Assembly (NCBI RefSeq): GCF_013155545.1
Contig: NZ_JABJVV010000010.1
Coordinates: 186,001-250,000, forward strand
DNA: 64,000 bases
Reading direction: 5' to 3'
DNA from: Caenimonas soli
Lineage (GTDB): Bacteria > Pseudomonadota > Gammaproteobacteria > Burkholderiales > Burkholderiaceae_C
Part shown: in pieces, positions 30,931 to 38,819 of the stretch
Position numbering within the stretch: position 1 is the stretch's first letter
Layout of the letters: every line of letters begins with the position of its first letter
The notes under the pieces: generated by a model
Seen by the model: the letters and a program-made list of their open reading frames with translations, nothing else
Databases searched by the model: none
What the model was told of the DNA's origin: nothing
Made by a program: the position numbers and the translations under genes

Positions 30931-31914
30931 CTACCAGCGCAGCGCGGCCGTGTGCACCGGCGCATCCCACAGCGACTTCATCTCTTCATCCATCATCGTG
31001 ACCGTGATCGACGCGCCGGCCATCTCCAGCGCAGTCGTGTAATTGCCCACCAGCGACCGCGCCACCTTCAGGCCCCTGCCTTCGAGCAATTGGCTCGCGC
31101 AGTGATAGAGCAGGTACAGCTCGATCAGGGGCGTGCCGCCGAAGCCATTGACGTGCAGCAGCACCTGCGAGCCGGTCTTGGGCTTCAGGTCGCCCAGGAT
31201 GGCGCCCATCAGTTCGTCCACCAGTTCCTGGGCCGGGCGCACCTTCGAGCGGCGCCGCCCGGGCTCCCCATGGATGCCTACGCCGAATTCCATCTCGTCA
31301 TCGGCGATGTCGAAGGTCGCACGTCCCGCCGCCGGCACGGTGCAGCTGGTGAAAGCCACGCCCATGGAGGCGGTACGGCTGTTGACGCGGTCGCCCAGCA
31401 CCTTGCACTGCTCGAGGCTGGCGCCCGCCTCCGCTGCGGCGCCGATCATCTTCTCGACGATCATGGTGCCGGCGACGCCGCGCCGGCCCGTGCCGTGGGT
31501 GGAACGCTCCACGGCCACGTCGTCGTTGACCAGGACGGTGGCGCAGGGCTGTTGCATCATTTCGGCGGCCATCTGGAAGTTCATCAGGTCGCCGGCGTAG
31601 TTCTTGACGATGAACAGCACGCCCTTGCCGCGATCGACTTCCGTCGCGGCCGCGAGCATCTGGTCGGGCGTCGGCGAAGTGAAGACCTGCCCGGGGCAGG
31701 CCGCGTCCAGCATGCCCTTGCCGATGAAGCCGCAGTGCAGCGGTTCATGCCCCGAGCCGCCGCCCGAGATCAGCGCAACCTTGCGCTGGGGCGGTTGCTT
31801 GCGGGTGACGAACGTTGGGTCCAGGTGCAGCGACAGCAGATCGCTGTGCGCGGCGGCCATTCCCTGCAGCGACTCGCGCAGCAGCAGCTCGACATCGTTG
31901 ACGAATTTCTTCAT
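30931..31914 (-). CDS. dhaK: Dihydroxyacetone kinase DhaK subunit (copy 1)
   Basis: DhaK binds a short-chain ketose such as dihydroxyacetone for phosphoryl transfer. The 327-residue protein keeps the substrate residues: His56 (GGGSGHEP), Asp109 (NYAGD) and the covalent hemiaminal His215 (GIHGEPGRRR). The ATG overlaps the dhaL stop as ATGA at 31911-31914, so the pair is translationally coupled. The frame is open upstream through dhaL, but this is not a fusion; that part reads as no known protein. No PTS DhaM is present in the window, so the donor may be ATP or an unlinked PTS. Substrates such as erythrulose are possible. Confidence 0.9.
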   Translation of the reverse strand: MKKFVNDVELLLRESLQGMAAAHSDLLSLHLDPTFVTRKQPPQRKVALISGGGSGHEPLHCGFIGKGMLDAACPGQVFTSPTPDQMLAAATEVDRGKGVLFIVKNYAGDLMNFQMAAEMMQQPCATVLVNDDVAVERSTHGTGRRGVAGTMIVEKMIGAAAEAGASLEQCKVLGDRVNSRTASMGVAFTSCTVPAAGRATFDIADDEMEFGVGIHGEPGRRRSKVRPAQELVDELMGAILGDLKPKTGSQVLLHVNGFGGTPLIELYLLYHCASQLLEGRGLKVARSLVGNYTTALEMAGASITVTMMDEEMKSLWDAPVHTAALRW

Positions 31915-32549
31915 GACGCAGCTCCGATGGTTAGCATGTCGCACACCGCGAACAGCGCCACCTGGCTGGTCTTCGCACCGGGGTCGATGTGTCCCAGCGC
32001 GCGCTCGCCCAGGAAGTGCGCGCGGCCCTTGGTCGCGATCATGTCGCGGGTGGCCAGCATGTTGAGTTCGGCTTCGTGCTTGAGCCTGGAGCACAAGGTG
32101 TCGAGGTCGCTGCCCTCGTCCGCCAGCCGCACCAACAGCCGCGCGGCCGGGATCAGCACATCCAGCATGGTCTTCTCGCCCAGGTCGGCCTTGCCGCGGC
32201 TCTTGATGGCTTCGACGCCGGCGGCCAGCGCTTGCGCGAAGCTCTTGGCGTCCGGTTCGGTGAGGCCCTCCAGCTCCTTGCCCATGGAGAGGAAGAAACT
32301 GGCGATGAGCGGCCCGGAGGCGCCGCCGATGGTGCTGAGCAGCTTCATGCCGATGCGGTTGAACGCCTGGGAAGGCGGCAGGGGCGCGAGTTCGGGCTTG
32401 AGGGCGGCGATGGCTTCGCAGCCGCGCCGCACGTTGATGAAGTGATCGCCGTCGCCGATGGCGCGGTCCAGCGATTCGATCTGCTGCTCGTTGGCAAGGA
32501 TCGCGGCTTGCACCGCCTCCACGGCGGCGATGATGTCTTGGGTGTTCAT
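31911..32549 (-). CDS. dhaL: Dihydroxyacetone kinase DhaL subunit
   Basis: DhaL carries the nucleotide that donates phosphate to the DhaK-bound ketose. The 212 residues show the Mg-binding motif DRAIGDGDHFIN (Asp28, Asp33, Asp35), the GGASGPLIASFF loop, and the GEKTMLDVLIPA stretch that lines the nucleotide pocket. The length fits DhaL. It follows the ABC ATPase gene by 27 bases and overlaps dhaK. In PTS systems DhaL holds ADP permanently; whether this one exchanges ATP freely cannot be read from sequence. Confidence 0.92.
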   Translation of the reverse strand: MNTQDIIAAVEAVQAAILANEQQIESLDRAIGDGDHFINVRRGCEAIAALKPELAPLPPSQAFNRIGMKLLSTIGGASGPLIASFFLSMGKELEGLTEPDAKSFAQALAAGVEAIKSRGKADLGEKTMLDVLIPAARLLVRLADEGSDLDTLCSRLKHEAELNMLATRDMIATKGRAHFLGERALGHIDPGAKTSQVALFAVCDMLTIGAAS

Positions 32550-32576
32550 GGCAGGGTTCTCGTTGTGATTGGGATA

Positions 32577-33587
32577 TCAGGCGGACACGCGCTGCCCGGC
32601 CCGGTCGAACAGCAGGCGCTGGCCGGGCGGGAAACGCAGGCGGATGGGGGACCGGGGATGAGGCGCGACGCTTTGCATCAGGCGGGCGCGCACTTCCACG
32701 CCGTGGCGCTCGGCGATCACGTGGTGCATGAGCAGCGAGGACTCGATGACGGTGCACTCGAAGCCCTCACCCTCGCCCGCCAGTTCGACGTCCTCCGGGC
32801 GGATGCCGACGCTCACGGCCGCGGCCGGATGCTGACCGGCGAACCAGTCGGCCGGCAGGACGTTGATCGGCGGTGACCCCAGGCGTTGGGCGACATGCAC
32901 CGACACGGGCTCGCGATAGATCTCCTCGGGCGTTCCTACCTGCTGGATGTGCCCATCTTCCAGGATGGCGATGCGGTCGGCCATGGTGGTGGCTTCCACC
33001 TGGTCGTGCGTCACATAGACCACGGTGGCGCCGCTTTGGCGCTGCAGGCGCTTGAGCTCGACGCGCAATTCCTCCCGCAGCTTCGCGTCCAACGAGGACA
33101 GAGGCTCGTCCATCAGGTACACGCGCGGCTCACGCACCAGGGCGCGGCCGATCGCCACGCGCTGCATCTCGCCGCCGGACAGGGCCGTGGCCTTGCGCTG
33201 CAACTTGCTTTCGATGTGCAGCATGGCGGCCACCCGTTCCACCCGCTGGCGGATCTCGCCCTCGGCGATGCGGCGCATCGGCGCGCGCAAGGGGAACGCC
33301 AGGTTGTCGAAAACGGTGAGATGCGGATACAGCGAGTACTGCTGGAACACGAAAGCGCAATCTCGCTGCGCCGGCGCCGCCGTCGTGACGTCCTCGCCGT
33401 TCATGCGCACCTGGCCCGAGTCGGGCCGCTCCAGCCCGGCGATGACTCGCAGGGTGGTGGTCTTGCCGGCGCCGCTGGGGCCCAGCAGCACGAAGAACTC
33501 GCCGTCCAGGATGTCCAGCTGCACGTCCGCCAGTGCGGTGGTTTCGCCGAACCGTTTTTGGATGCCTTGAAGTGAAATGCTAGCCAT
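32577..33587 (-). CDS. ABC transporter ATP-binding protein (sugar/polyol type)
   Basis: This MalK/UgpC-family ATPase has 336 residues. Visible are Walker A GPSGAGKTTT, the Q-loop FVFQQYSLYPHL, signature ALSGGEMQR, Walker B VYLMDEPLSSLDA and the H-loop THDQ. A C-terminal TOBE-type domain includes SVGIRPEDVELAG. It overlaps the stop of the second ATPase gene by 8 bases. Having two different ATPases with two permeases and one binding protein matches the glycerol/polyol-type carbohydrate importers (GlpST-like). The exact substrate is unknown. Confidence 0.92.
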   Translation of the reverse strand: MASISLQGIQKRFGETTALADVQLDILDGEFFVLLGPSGAGKTTTLRVIAGLERPDSGQVRMNGEDVTTAAPAQRDCAFVFQQYSLYPHLTVFDNLAFPLRAPMRRIAEGEIRQRVERVAAMLHIESKLQRKATALSGGEMQRVAIGRALVREPRVYLMDEPLSSLDAKLREELRVELKRLQRQSGATVVYVTHDQVEATTMADRIAILEDGHIQQVGTPEEIYREPVSVHVAQRLGSPPINVLPADWFAGQHPAAAVSVGIRPEDVELAGEGEGFECTVIESSLLMHHVIAERHGVEVRARLMQSVAPHPRSPIRLRFPPGQRLLFDRAGQRVSA

Positions 33588-34689
33588 GGCGCACGCTCGG
33601 TTTGTGGGTGCGCGTGGTCGCGCTGGGGAGCAGCTTCTCGGTGTCCGCGTCGAACAGCACGATATGCCGGGTATCGAACGACAAGCCCACCCGGTCCTTC
33701 AACGCCGGGCGGACGGTCTTGTCGGCCAGCACTTTCAGCAGCCCGGCCTCGGTGCGGACCTCGGCCACCCAGTGGGAGCCGAAGTACTCGACATGCTCGA
33801 TGGTGCCGCCCAGGCTGCCCGCGTCGGCGCCCAGCAGCCGCACATGTTCAGGCCGGATGCCCAGCACCACGGAAGCCGCCGGGGCGTCCACCATGGGGAC
33901 CTCGATGGACCGGCCCGCCAGGCGCACGCTGGTGTCGCCGCGCGTCACGGGTGCCTGCGCCCGCATCAGGTTCATGGGCGGGCGGCCGATGAAGCGCGCC
34001 ACGAACAGGCAGGACGGGAAGGCATAGATGCCGTGCGGGTCGTCGGCCTGCAGGATCTCGCCCTCGTTCATCACAACGATGTGGTCGGCCAGCGCCATCG
34101 CCTCGTTCTGGTCGTGCGTGACGAACACGGTGGTGGTCTTGAGCCGGTCATGGAGCTTGCGCAGTTCCACGCACATCAGCTCGCGAAACTCCGCGTCCAG
34201 CGTGCCCAGCGGCTCGTCCATGAGGAAGGCCTTGGGCTTGCGCACGATGGCGCGGCCCAGGGCCACGCGCTGGCGGTCGCCGCCGGCCAGCCCGCTGATG
34301 CTGGAATGAAGCAAGTGCTCGATGCGAAGGATGGAGGCAACCTCCTGCACGCGCCGGTCGATCTCGGCGCGCGGCACGCCTTCGTTGCGCAGCGGAAACT
34401 CCAGGTTGCCGCGCACGCCCATGTGCGGATAGAGCGCGAACAGCTGGAACACCATCGCGATGTCGCGCTCGCGCGGCCTGAGATACGTCACGTCCTGGTC
34501 TTCCAGCGTGATGGTGCCGCCGGTGGGGAATTCCAGGCCGGCGATCATGCGCAGCGTGGTGGTCTTGCCGCAGCCCGAGGGGCCCAGCAGCACGACGAAT
34601 TTGCCGCTCTCGAGCACCAGGCTGGAGCCGCGCACGGCCGTGAAGTCGGCAAAACGCTTCTGCAGGTTTTGGATTCTTATTTCAGACAT
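33580..34689 (-). CDS. ABC transporter ATP-binding protein, second subunit, atypical signature
   Basis: The 369-residue ATPase has Walker A GPSGCGKTTT, Q-loop MVFQLFALYPHM, Walker B AFLMDEPLGTLDA and H-loop THDQ. The signature is LAGGDRQR instead of LSGGQ, which changes two usual residues. The C-terminal regulatory domain includes GIRPEHVRLLG. It probably forms a heterodimer with the ATPase encoded next, with only one canonical ATP site or an asymmetric cycle. It begins 1 base after the small membrane-protein gene and overlaps the following ATPase gene. Confidence 0.92.
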   Translation of the reverse strand: MSEIRIQNLQKRFADFTAVRGSSLVLESGKFVVLLGPSGCGKTTTLRMIAGLEFPTGGTITLEDQDVTYLRPRERDIAMVFQLFALYPHMGVRGNLEFPLRNEGVPRAEIDRRVQEVASILRIEHLLHSSISGLAGGDRQRVALGRAIVRKPKAFLMDEPLGTLDAEFRELMCVELRKLHDRLKTTTVFVTHDQNEAMALADHIVVMNEGEILQADDPHGIYAFPSCLFVARFIGRPPMNLMRAQAPVTRGDTSVRLAGRSIEVPMVDAPAASVVLGIRPEHVRLLGADAGSLGGTIEHVEYFGSHWVAEVRTEAGLLKVLADKTVRPALKDRVGLSFDTRHIVLFDADTEKLLPSATTRTHKPSVRHG

Positions 34690-34690
34690 T

Positions 34691-34882
34691 TCAATGCTCC
34701 GGCAGCTTGACTGCGATGGAGTAGCCGATCACGCCGGCCAGCAGCACGACGAAGGAGTAGCTGTACGCCGTGAGCGACCAGGGCTGCATCAGCATCACCA
34801 GGCCCAGGCCGATCAGGGCGCTGGTGCCGTGCTCCCAGGGGCCGCGGCGCAGCCAGCGCGGTGTGGAACGGGTGGTTTTCAT
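34691..34882 (-). CDS. Small two-helix membrane protein in ABC operon
   Basis: The 63-residue product has a positively charged N terminus and two hydrophobic segments separated by a short polar turn (about residues 20-34 and 41-57), so it should be an inner-membrane hairpin. Its ATG overlaps the permease stop as ATGA, and its stop is immediately before the ATPase start, so it is tightly embedded. Small membrane proteins occur in glycerol-type ABC operons (DUF2160 in rhizobia), but I see no DUF2160 motif here. It may be an accessory subunit. The open frame upstream in the permease is a shadow. Confidence 0.65.
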   Translation of the reverse strand: MKTTRSTPRWLRRGPWEHGTSALIGLGLVMLMQPWSLTAYSYSFVVLLAGVIGYSIAVKLPEH

Positions 34883-35826
34883 TTGCGGATCGCTCCGAAG
34901 GTCACGCCACGCAGCAGGTGCTTGCGCAACAGCACGGTGAATACCAGCACCGGCAGCAGGAACAGCGTGGTGCCGGCGGCCATGGCGGGCCAGTCCAGTC
35001 CCCCCTCGCCGATGATGGTCGGAATGAAGGGCGGCGATGTCTGCGCCGTGCCGCTGGTGAGCAGCAGCGCGAAGGCGTACTCGTTCCAGGCGAAGATCAG
35101 GCAGAAGATCGCGGTGGTCGCAATACCGGTCGCGGCCTGCGGCAGCACCACCTTGACGAAGGCTTGCCAGCGGGTGTATCCGTCCACCATGGCGGCCTCC
35201 TCGTACTCGCGCGGAATCTCGTCCATGAAGCCCTTGAGCAGCCAGACAGCCAGGGAGAGGTTCACCACCGTGTACAGCAGGATCAGCCCCAGGTGCGTGT
35301 CGTTGAGCCCCAGGTTGCGGAACATCAGGTAGATCGGGATCGCCACGGCGATCGGCGGCATCATCCGCGTCGACAGGATGAAGAACAGCCAGTCGTCCTT
35401 GCCCGGCACCCGGAAGCGCGAGAAGGCATAGGCGGCCAGCGTGCCCAGCACCACGGACAGCAGCGTGGAGCCGAAACCGATCAGGAGCGAGTTGAGGTAG
35501 CGGTCCGTGAAGCGCGAAGGCCCGGCCAGGATCATCTGCTGCTCGCGCACCAGCCCTTCGTACCAGGTCCTGGGCCGCGGCAGGGCCGCCAGCTCGTCGG
35601 CCGACACGCGCGAGCGGGTGGTGAACAGGTTGACGTAGCCGACCAGCGAGGGTTGCGCCACCACCTTGGGCGGATAGGCGATGGAGTCGGCCGGCGTGCG
35701 GAAGCTGGTCATAAAGATCCAGGCCAGCGGAATCAGCGTGATGACGGCATAGCCGATCACCACGATGCCGGCAAACCATTTGGCGGCGGCGCTGGGCTCC
35801 AGCGGGCTGTGGGGCATGGTTTTCAT
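34879..35826 (-). CDS. Carbohydrate ABC transporter permease (MalG-like)
   Basis: This inner-membrane permease of 315 residues has about six hydrophobic helices. The EAA motif appears as EYEEAAMVDGYTRWQAFVKVVLPQA cut across residues near 205-230, and it contacts the ATPases. An unusually long periplasmic loop follows the first helix. The ATG overlaps the stop of the previous permease as ATGA (35823-35826), which supports equal expression of both permeases. Confidence 0.92.
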   Translation of the reverse strand: MKTMPHSPLEPSAAAKWFAGIVVIGYAVITLIPLAWIFMTSFRTPADSIAYPPKVVAQPSLVGYVNLFTTRSRVSADELAALPRPRTWYEGLVREQQMILAGPSRFTDRYLNSLLIGFGSTLLSVVLGTLAAYAFSRFRVPGKDDWLFFILSTRMMPPIAVAIPIYLMFRNLGLNDTHLGLILLYTVVNLSLAVWLLKGFMDEIPREYEEAAMVDGYTRWQAFVKVVLPQAATGIATTAIFCLIFAWNEYAFALLLTSGTAQTSPPFIPTIIGEGGLDWPAMAAGTTLFLLPVLVFTVLLRKHLLRGVTFGAIRK

Positions 35827-36830
35827 CGCTGTTTCACCTTGTCGAGGAATCGCACCGTCACCAGGGACAGGCCGTAGATGGAAACGAACAGGATGATGGC
35901 GAAGGCCGAGGCGTAGCCGGTGCGCCATTTCTCGAAGGCCTCGCGCTTGAGGTGGATCGAGGCCAGCTCGGTCACCGACCCCGGTCCGCCGTTGGTCAGC
36001 TGGTCCACCAGGTCGAACATCTTGAAGTTCTCGATGGTGCGAAACAGCAGCGCCAGCAGGATGAAGGGCATGACCATGGGCAGCGTGATGCGCCAGAACT
36101 TGGTCCACTCCGAGGCGCGGTCGATCTCTGCGGCCTCGTACAGGTAGGGCGGAATCGATTTGAGGCCGGCCAGCAGCAGCAGCATGACGTACGGCGTCCA
36201 CATCCAGGTGTCCACGAGGACGATGGCCCATGGGGACAGCTGGGTGCTGCCCAGCATGGTGAAGTCGCCGCTGGCCCCGAGGAAACGGGCGATGGCGTTG
36301 AAGATGCCGTACTGCGGTTCGAAAAAGTACTTCCAGAAGGTGCCCACCACGGCGGGCGCCAGCATCATGGGCAGCAGGATGGCGGTGCTCCAGAAACTGT
36401 GGGAGCGAAAGCGCCGGTTGAGCAGCAACGCCAGCACGAATCCCAGCACCAGTTGCAGCGCGATCGAGGACACCAGGAAGTGTGCGGTGGCCCGCATGTT
36501 TTCCCAGATCGCCTCGTTGCCGAGAACGCGCCGGTAGTTGTCGATCCCCAGCCATACGACTTCGGCGTTGGGCCGGTTGGCGCGGAAATTGGTGAACGAC
36601 AGCCAGATGGTCCAGAGCAGCGGGAAGATGTTGAAGGCCAGCAGGAGCGCGATGGTGGGGCCGACGAAGAGCCACGCCAGGGCCCGGTCCGAAAGGCCCT
36701 GGCGGGCCAACAGCATGCTGGGCGCCAGGGCGGGGCCGGCGGCCTGGCGGGCACTTGCCGCCGGCTCCGAGGAATTTGCGGTGGCCGCCGCTTGAGGCTG
36801 CGGCCACTGCATGAACACCCGAGGTTTCAC
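35823..36830 (-). CDS. Carbohydrate ABC transporter permease (MalF-like)
   Basis: This is the first permease of the importer, 335 residues, with six predicted helices. It has the EAA-loop (YEAAEIDRASEWTKFWRITLP) and the family's FNIFPLLWTIWLSF first helix. An Ala/Ser/Gln-rich cytoplasmic extension of about 45 residues precedes the first helix, longer than most MalF-like partners. It starts 21 bases after the stop of the binding-protein gene. Confidence 0.92.
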   Translation of the reverse strand: MKPRVFMQWPQPQAAATANSSEPAASARQAAGPALAPSMLLARQGLSDRALAWLFVGPTIALLLAFNIFPLLWTIWLSFTNFRANRPNAEVVWLGIDNYRRVLGNEAIWENMRATAHFLVSSIALQLVLGFVLALLLNRRFRSHSFWSTAILLPMMLAPAVVGTFWKYFFEPQYGIFNAIARFLGASGDFTMLGSTQLSPWAIVLVDTWMWTPYVMLLLLAGLKSIPPYLYEAAEIDRASEWTKFWRITLPMVMPFILLALLFRTIENFKMFDLVDQLTNGGPGSVTELASIHLKREAFEKWRTGYASAFAIILFVSIYGLSLVTVRFLDKVKQR

Positions 36831-36851
36831 GATGGTTCCAATAGTGTTGGC

Positions 36852-38183
36852 TTACTTGAGCTTGCCGTCTTCCTTGAAGACCTCGGTCCAGTCCTTCAGC
36901 AGCGCGTCGAGGGCTGAGTTGGGCGTTCCCTTGCCGGCGACCACGTAGTCATGCACACGGTTCTGCATGGCCAGCATCAGTTGGGCGTAGCTGGGGTCGG
37001 CCCAGAAGTCCTTGACGATCTTCATGGAGTCCAGGAACACCTTGGCGTAGGGCGTGCTGGTCTCGAAGCCGGGAGATTCCAGGATCGACTTCAGGCAAGT
37101 GAAGCCGCCGCCGTCCCACCACTTCTTCTGGATCGCCGGTTGGGCGAACCACTTCATGTACTGCAGCGCCATGTCCTTCTTGTCGGAGTACTTCACCACC
37201 GAAATGCCCTGGCCACCGAGCTGCGCCAGCTGCTTGTCGCCCTTGGGAATCGGGAAGAAGCCGGTCTTCTCGCCGCCGACTTGCGGGTCCTTCGAGATAC
37301 CGGGGAAGAACGCGATGAAGTTCATCTGCATCGCCACCTGGCCCGACTTGTACGCGTCCAGGTCTTCGGTCATGTAGGCGTTGCTGTGGCCGGGCGGCAC
37401 GCAGCAGTCATACAGTTCCTTGTAGAACTTCAGGCCCTTCACGGCGCCCGGCCCGTTGACGTAGCCCTTCATGTCATAAGGCTTGGCCGGGTTGGCGTAG
37501 TCGAAGCCGTAGGCGTACAGGGTGTTGGTCACGCCCATGGTGATGCCCTCGGAGCCGCGCTCGGTGTACAGCGCCGCGCCATAGACCTTCTTGCCGTCGA
37601 TGGTGCGGTTCTGGAAGAACTGGCCGATCTCCTTGAACTCGTCCCAGGTCTTGGGCGGCGCCAGGTCGCGGCCGTGCTTCTGCTTGAACTCGGCCTGCAG
37701 CTCGGGACGGGCGAACCAGTCCTTGCGGTAGGTGAAGGCCACGGCATCGCCCATGGCCGGCAGCGCCCAGTAGTTCTTGCTGCCCTTGGGCCAGGTCGAG
37801 TAGCCCTCGACGGTGGCGGGCATGAAGTCCGTCATCTTGATGCTGTTCTTGTCGAAGAACTCGTTCAGCTTGACGTAGTGGCCTTCCGTGGCGGCCGAGC
37901 CGATCCACTGGCTGTCGCCGATCAGCAGGTCGCACAGCTTGCCCTTGGAGTTGAGCTCGTTGAGCATGCGTTGCGCGAAGTTCGGCCATGGCACGAACTC
38001 ATACTTCATCTGGATGCCGGTCTTGGCAGTGAAGTCCTTCGACAATTCCACCAGTGCGTTCGCCGGATCCCAGGCGGCCCAGCACAGCGTCAGCTGCTTG
38101 TCCTGCGCTTGCGCGCCCAGCGCGGTCAGGCCCAGCGCAGCCCCGGCCATCAGGCGCCAGAAGGTTGATTTGGCTTTGCTCAT
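36852..38183 (-). CDS. Carbohydrate/polyol ABC transporter substrate-binding protein
   Basis: This extracellular solute-binding protein (family 1 type) has 443 residues and a Sec signal peptide of about 24 residues ending ALGAQAQ. The mature part starts with QLTLCWAAWDPANALVELSKDF and has many aromatic residues in the C-terminal lobe, as usual for sugar or polyol binders. It resembles binding proteins of glycerol-type ABC systems. It is the first gene of the operon. GGAGA lies before the ATG at 38183. Upstream is operator copy A, suggesting control by the LacI-family protein encoded at 38820. Confidence 0.9.
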   Translation of the reverse strand: MSKAKSTFWRLMAGAALGLTALGAQAQDKQLTLCWAAWDPANALVELSKDFTAKTGIQMKYEFVPWPNFAQRMLNELNSKGKLCDLLIGDSQWIGSAATEGHYVKLNEFFDKNSIKMTDFMPATVEGYSTWPKGSKNYWALPAMGDAVAFTYRKDWFARPELQAEFKQKHGRDLAPPKTWDEFKEIGQFFQNRTIDGKKVYGAALYTERGSEGITMGVTNTLYAYGFDYANPAKPYDMKGYVNGPGAVKGLKFYKELYDCCVPPGHSNAYMTEDLDAYKSGQVAMQMNFIAFFPGISKDPQVGGEKTGFFPIPKGDKQLAQLGGQGISVVKYSDKKDMALQYMKWFAQPAIQKKWWDGGGFTCLKSILESPGFETSTPYAKVFLDSMKIVKDFWADPSYAQLMLAMQNRVHDYVVAGKGTPNSALDALLKDWTEVFKEDGKLK

Positions 38184-38322
38184 TTGTTCGTCTCCATACG
38201 GTGCGTGGCAGGCCACGCTTGGGTTGCAAATAAAAAGCGTCTATTCCGGCGTCATCCGCCGATCAGCCCCACTGCCTGCGGCCCGCTGCTTGAACAACTC
38301 GCGCCAGGTCGTCCGACTTGTC

Positions 38323-38378
38323 TGATGTGATTGATGTTAATTACGTCAGTTAATACATCAATCAAGACAAACCCTAAT
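38323..38378. promoter_or_regulatory. Nested-dyad operator copy A, upstream of ABC/dha operon
   Basis: An outer inverted repeat GATTGAT (38329-38335) and ATCAATC (38357-38363) encloses an inner imperfect dyad TTAATT-ACGTC-AGTTAA. The whole 56-base unit is closely repeated as copy B at 38696-38755. It lies about 140 bases before the binding-protein ATG and covers the stop codon of the small gene at 38374. A/T richness, symmetry and position next to a LacI-family gene support an operator/promoter. Confidence 0.7.
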
Positions 38379-38652
38379 GGGTAAAATCACATCCCTCTTG
38401 ACACTCGATCAGCCCCAGCGTCAGCAGGGACTGCAGAGATTCCTCGAGCGAGCGGGGCGGCATGAACTGGCGCAGCTGGTCGAACCAGGCCCCCGAGCCG
38501 CACAGCATCAGCACGTCGTGCAGATAGCGCGACAGGGAGCCGACGGTTTGCTCGCCGCTTTCCACCACCGTCACGCAGGCGCGTCCCCTTGGTGTGAGGC
38601 GAAAACAGCGTGGCTCGGCACTCGTGATGACCGGGGTATGAATGGACGTCAT
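38374..38652 (-). CDS. Small orphan protein, possible winged-helix fold
   Basis: The 92-residue product has no family I recognise. A perfect GAAGGAGAC ribosome site precedes the ATG at 38652. The frame stays open upstream through operator B, but that is non-coding in character. The protein is soluble, with a basic RLTPRGRACV segment followed by helices (SLSRYLHDVLMLCG, RSLEESLQSLLTLGLIE). The pattern resembles a small winged helix such as a regulator or regulator partner. It lies exactly between two copies of the same operator. It may be a co-regulator of the ABC/dha genes. Confidence 0.6.
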   Translation of the reverse strand: MTSIHTPVITSAEPRCFRLTPRGRACVTVVESGEQTVGSLSRYLHDVLMLCGSGAWFDQLRQFMPPRSLEESLQSLLTLGLIECQEGCDFTH

Positions 38653-38695
38653 GGTTGTCTCCTTCGACTCAGCGCCGGCCTCCTTGCGGGCCGGC

Positions 38696-38755
38696 TGATT
38701 TGATTGATTTATATTAATTACATCAATTAATCCATCAATCAATAGAAACCCTAAT
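38696..38755. promoter_or_regulatory. Nested-dyad operator copy B, divergent promoter of LacI gene
   Basis: Outer arms GATTGAT (38702-38708) and ATCAATC (38734-38740) flank a perfect inner dyad ATTAATT-ACATC-AATTAAT (38713-38731). The sequence aligns with copy A over nearly all of its length with a short indel and a shared trailing ACCCTAAT. It lies between the divergent small gene (start 38652) and the LacI-family gene (start 38820), so it could autoregulate both. Confidence 0.7.
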
Positions 38756-38819
38756 CCCTCAAAAACCCTGCGCTCCACGGCAGCAAAGCCCGTCGAATCT
38801 GGGGTAAATTCCCCCTCCA

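Noticed and set aside
30931..32757. Apparent 608-residue DhaL-DhaK fusion
   Set aside because: The upstream 281 codons are in a different frame from dhaL and read as Arg/Pro-rich sequence without family features. The true dhaK starts at 31914 with an ATGA overlap.
34691..35779. 362-residue frame overlapping the MalG-like permease
   Set aside because: Only the last 63 codons, after the permease stop, are outside another gene and have a membrane-protein character; the rest is an out-of-frame shadow.
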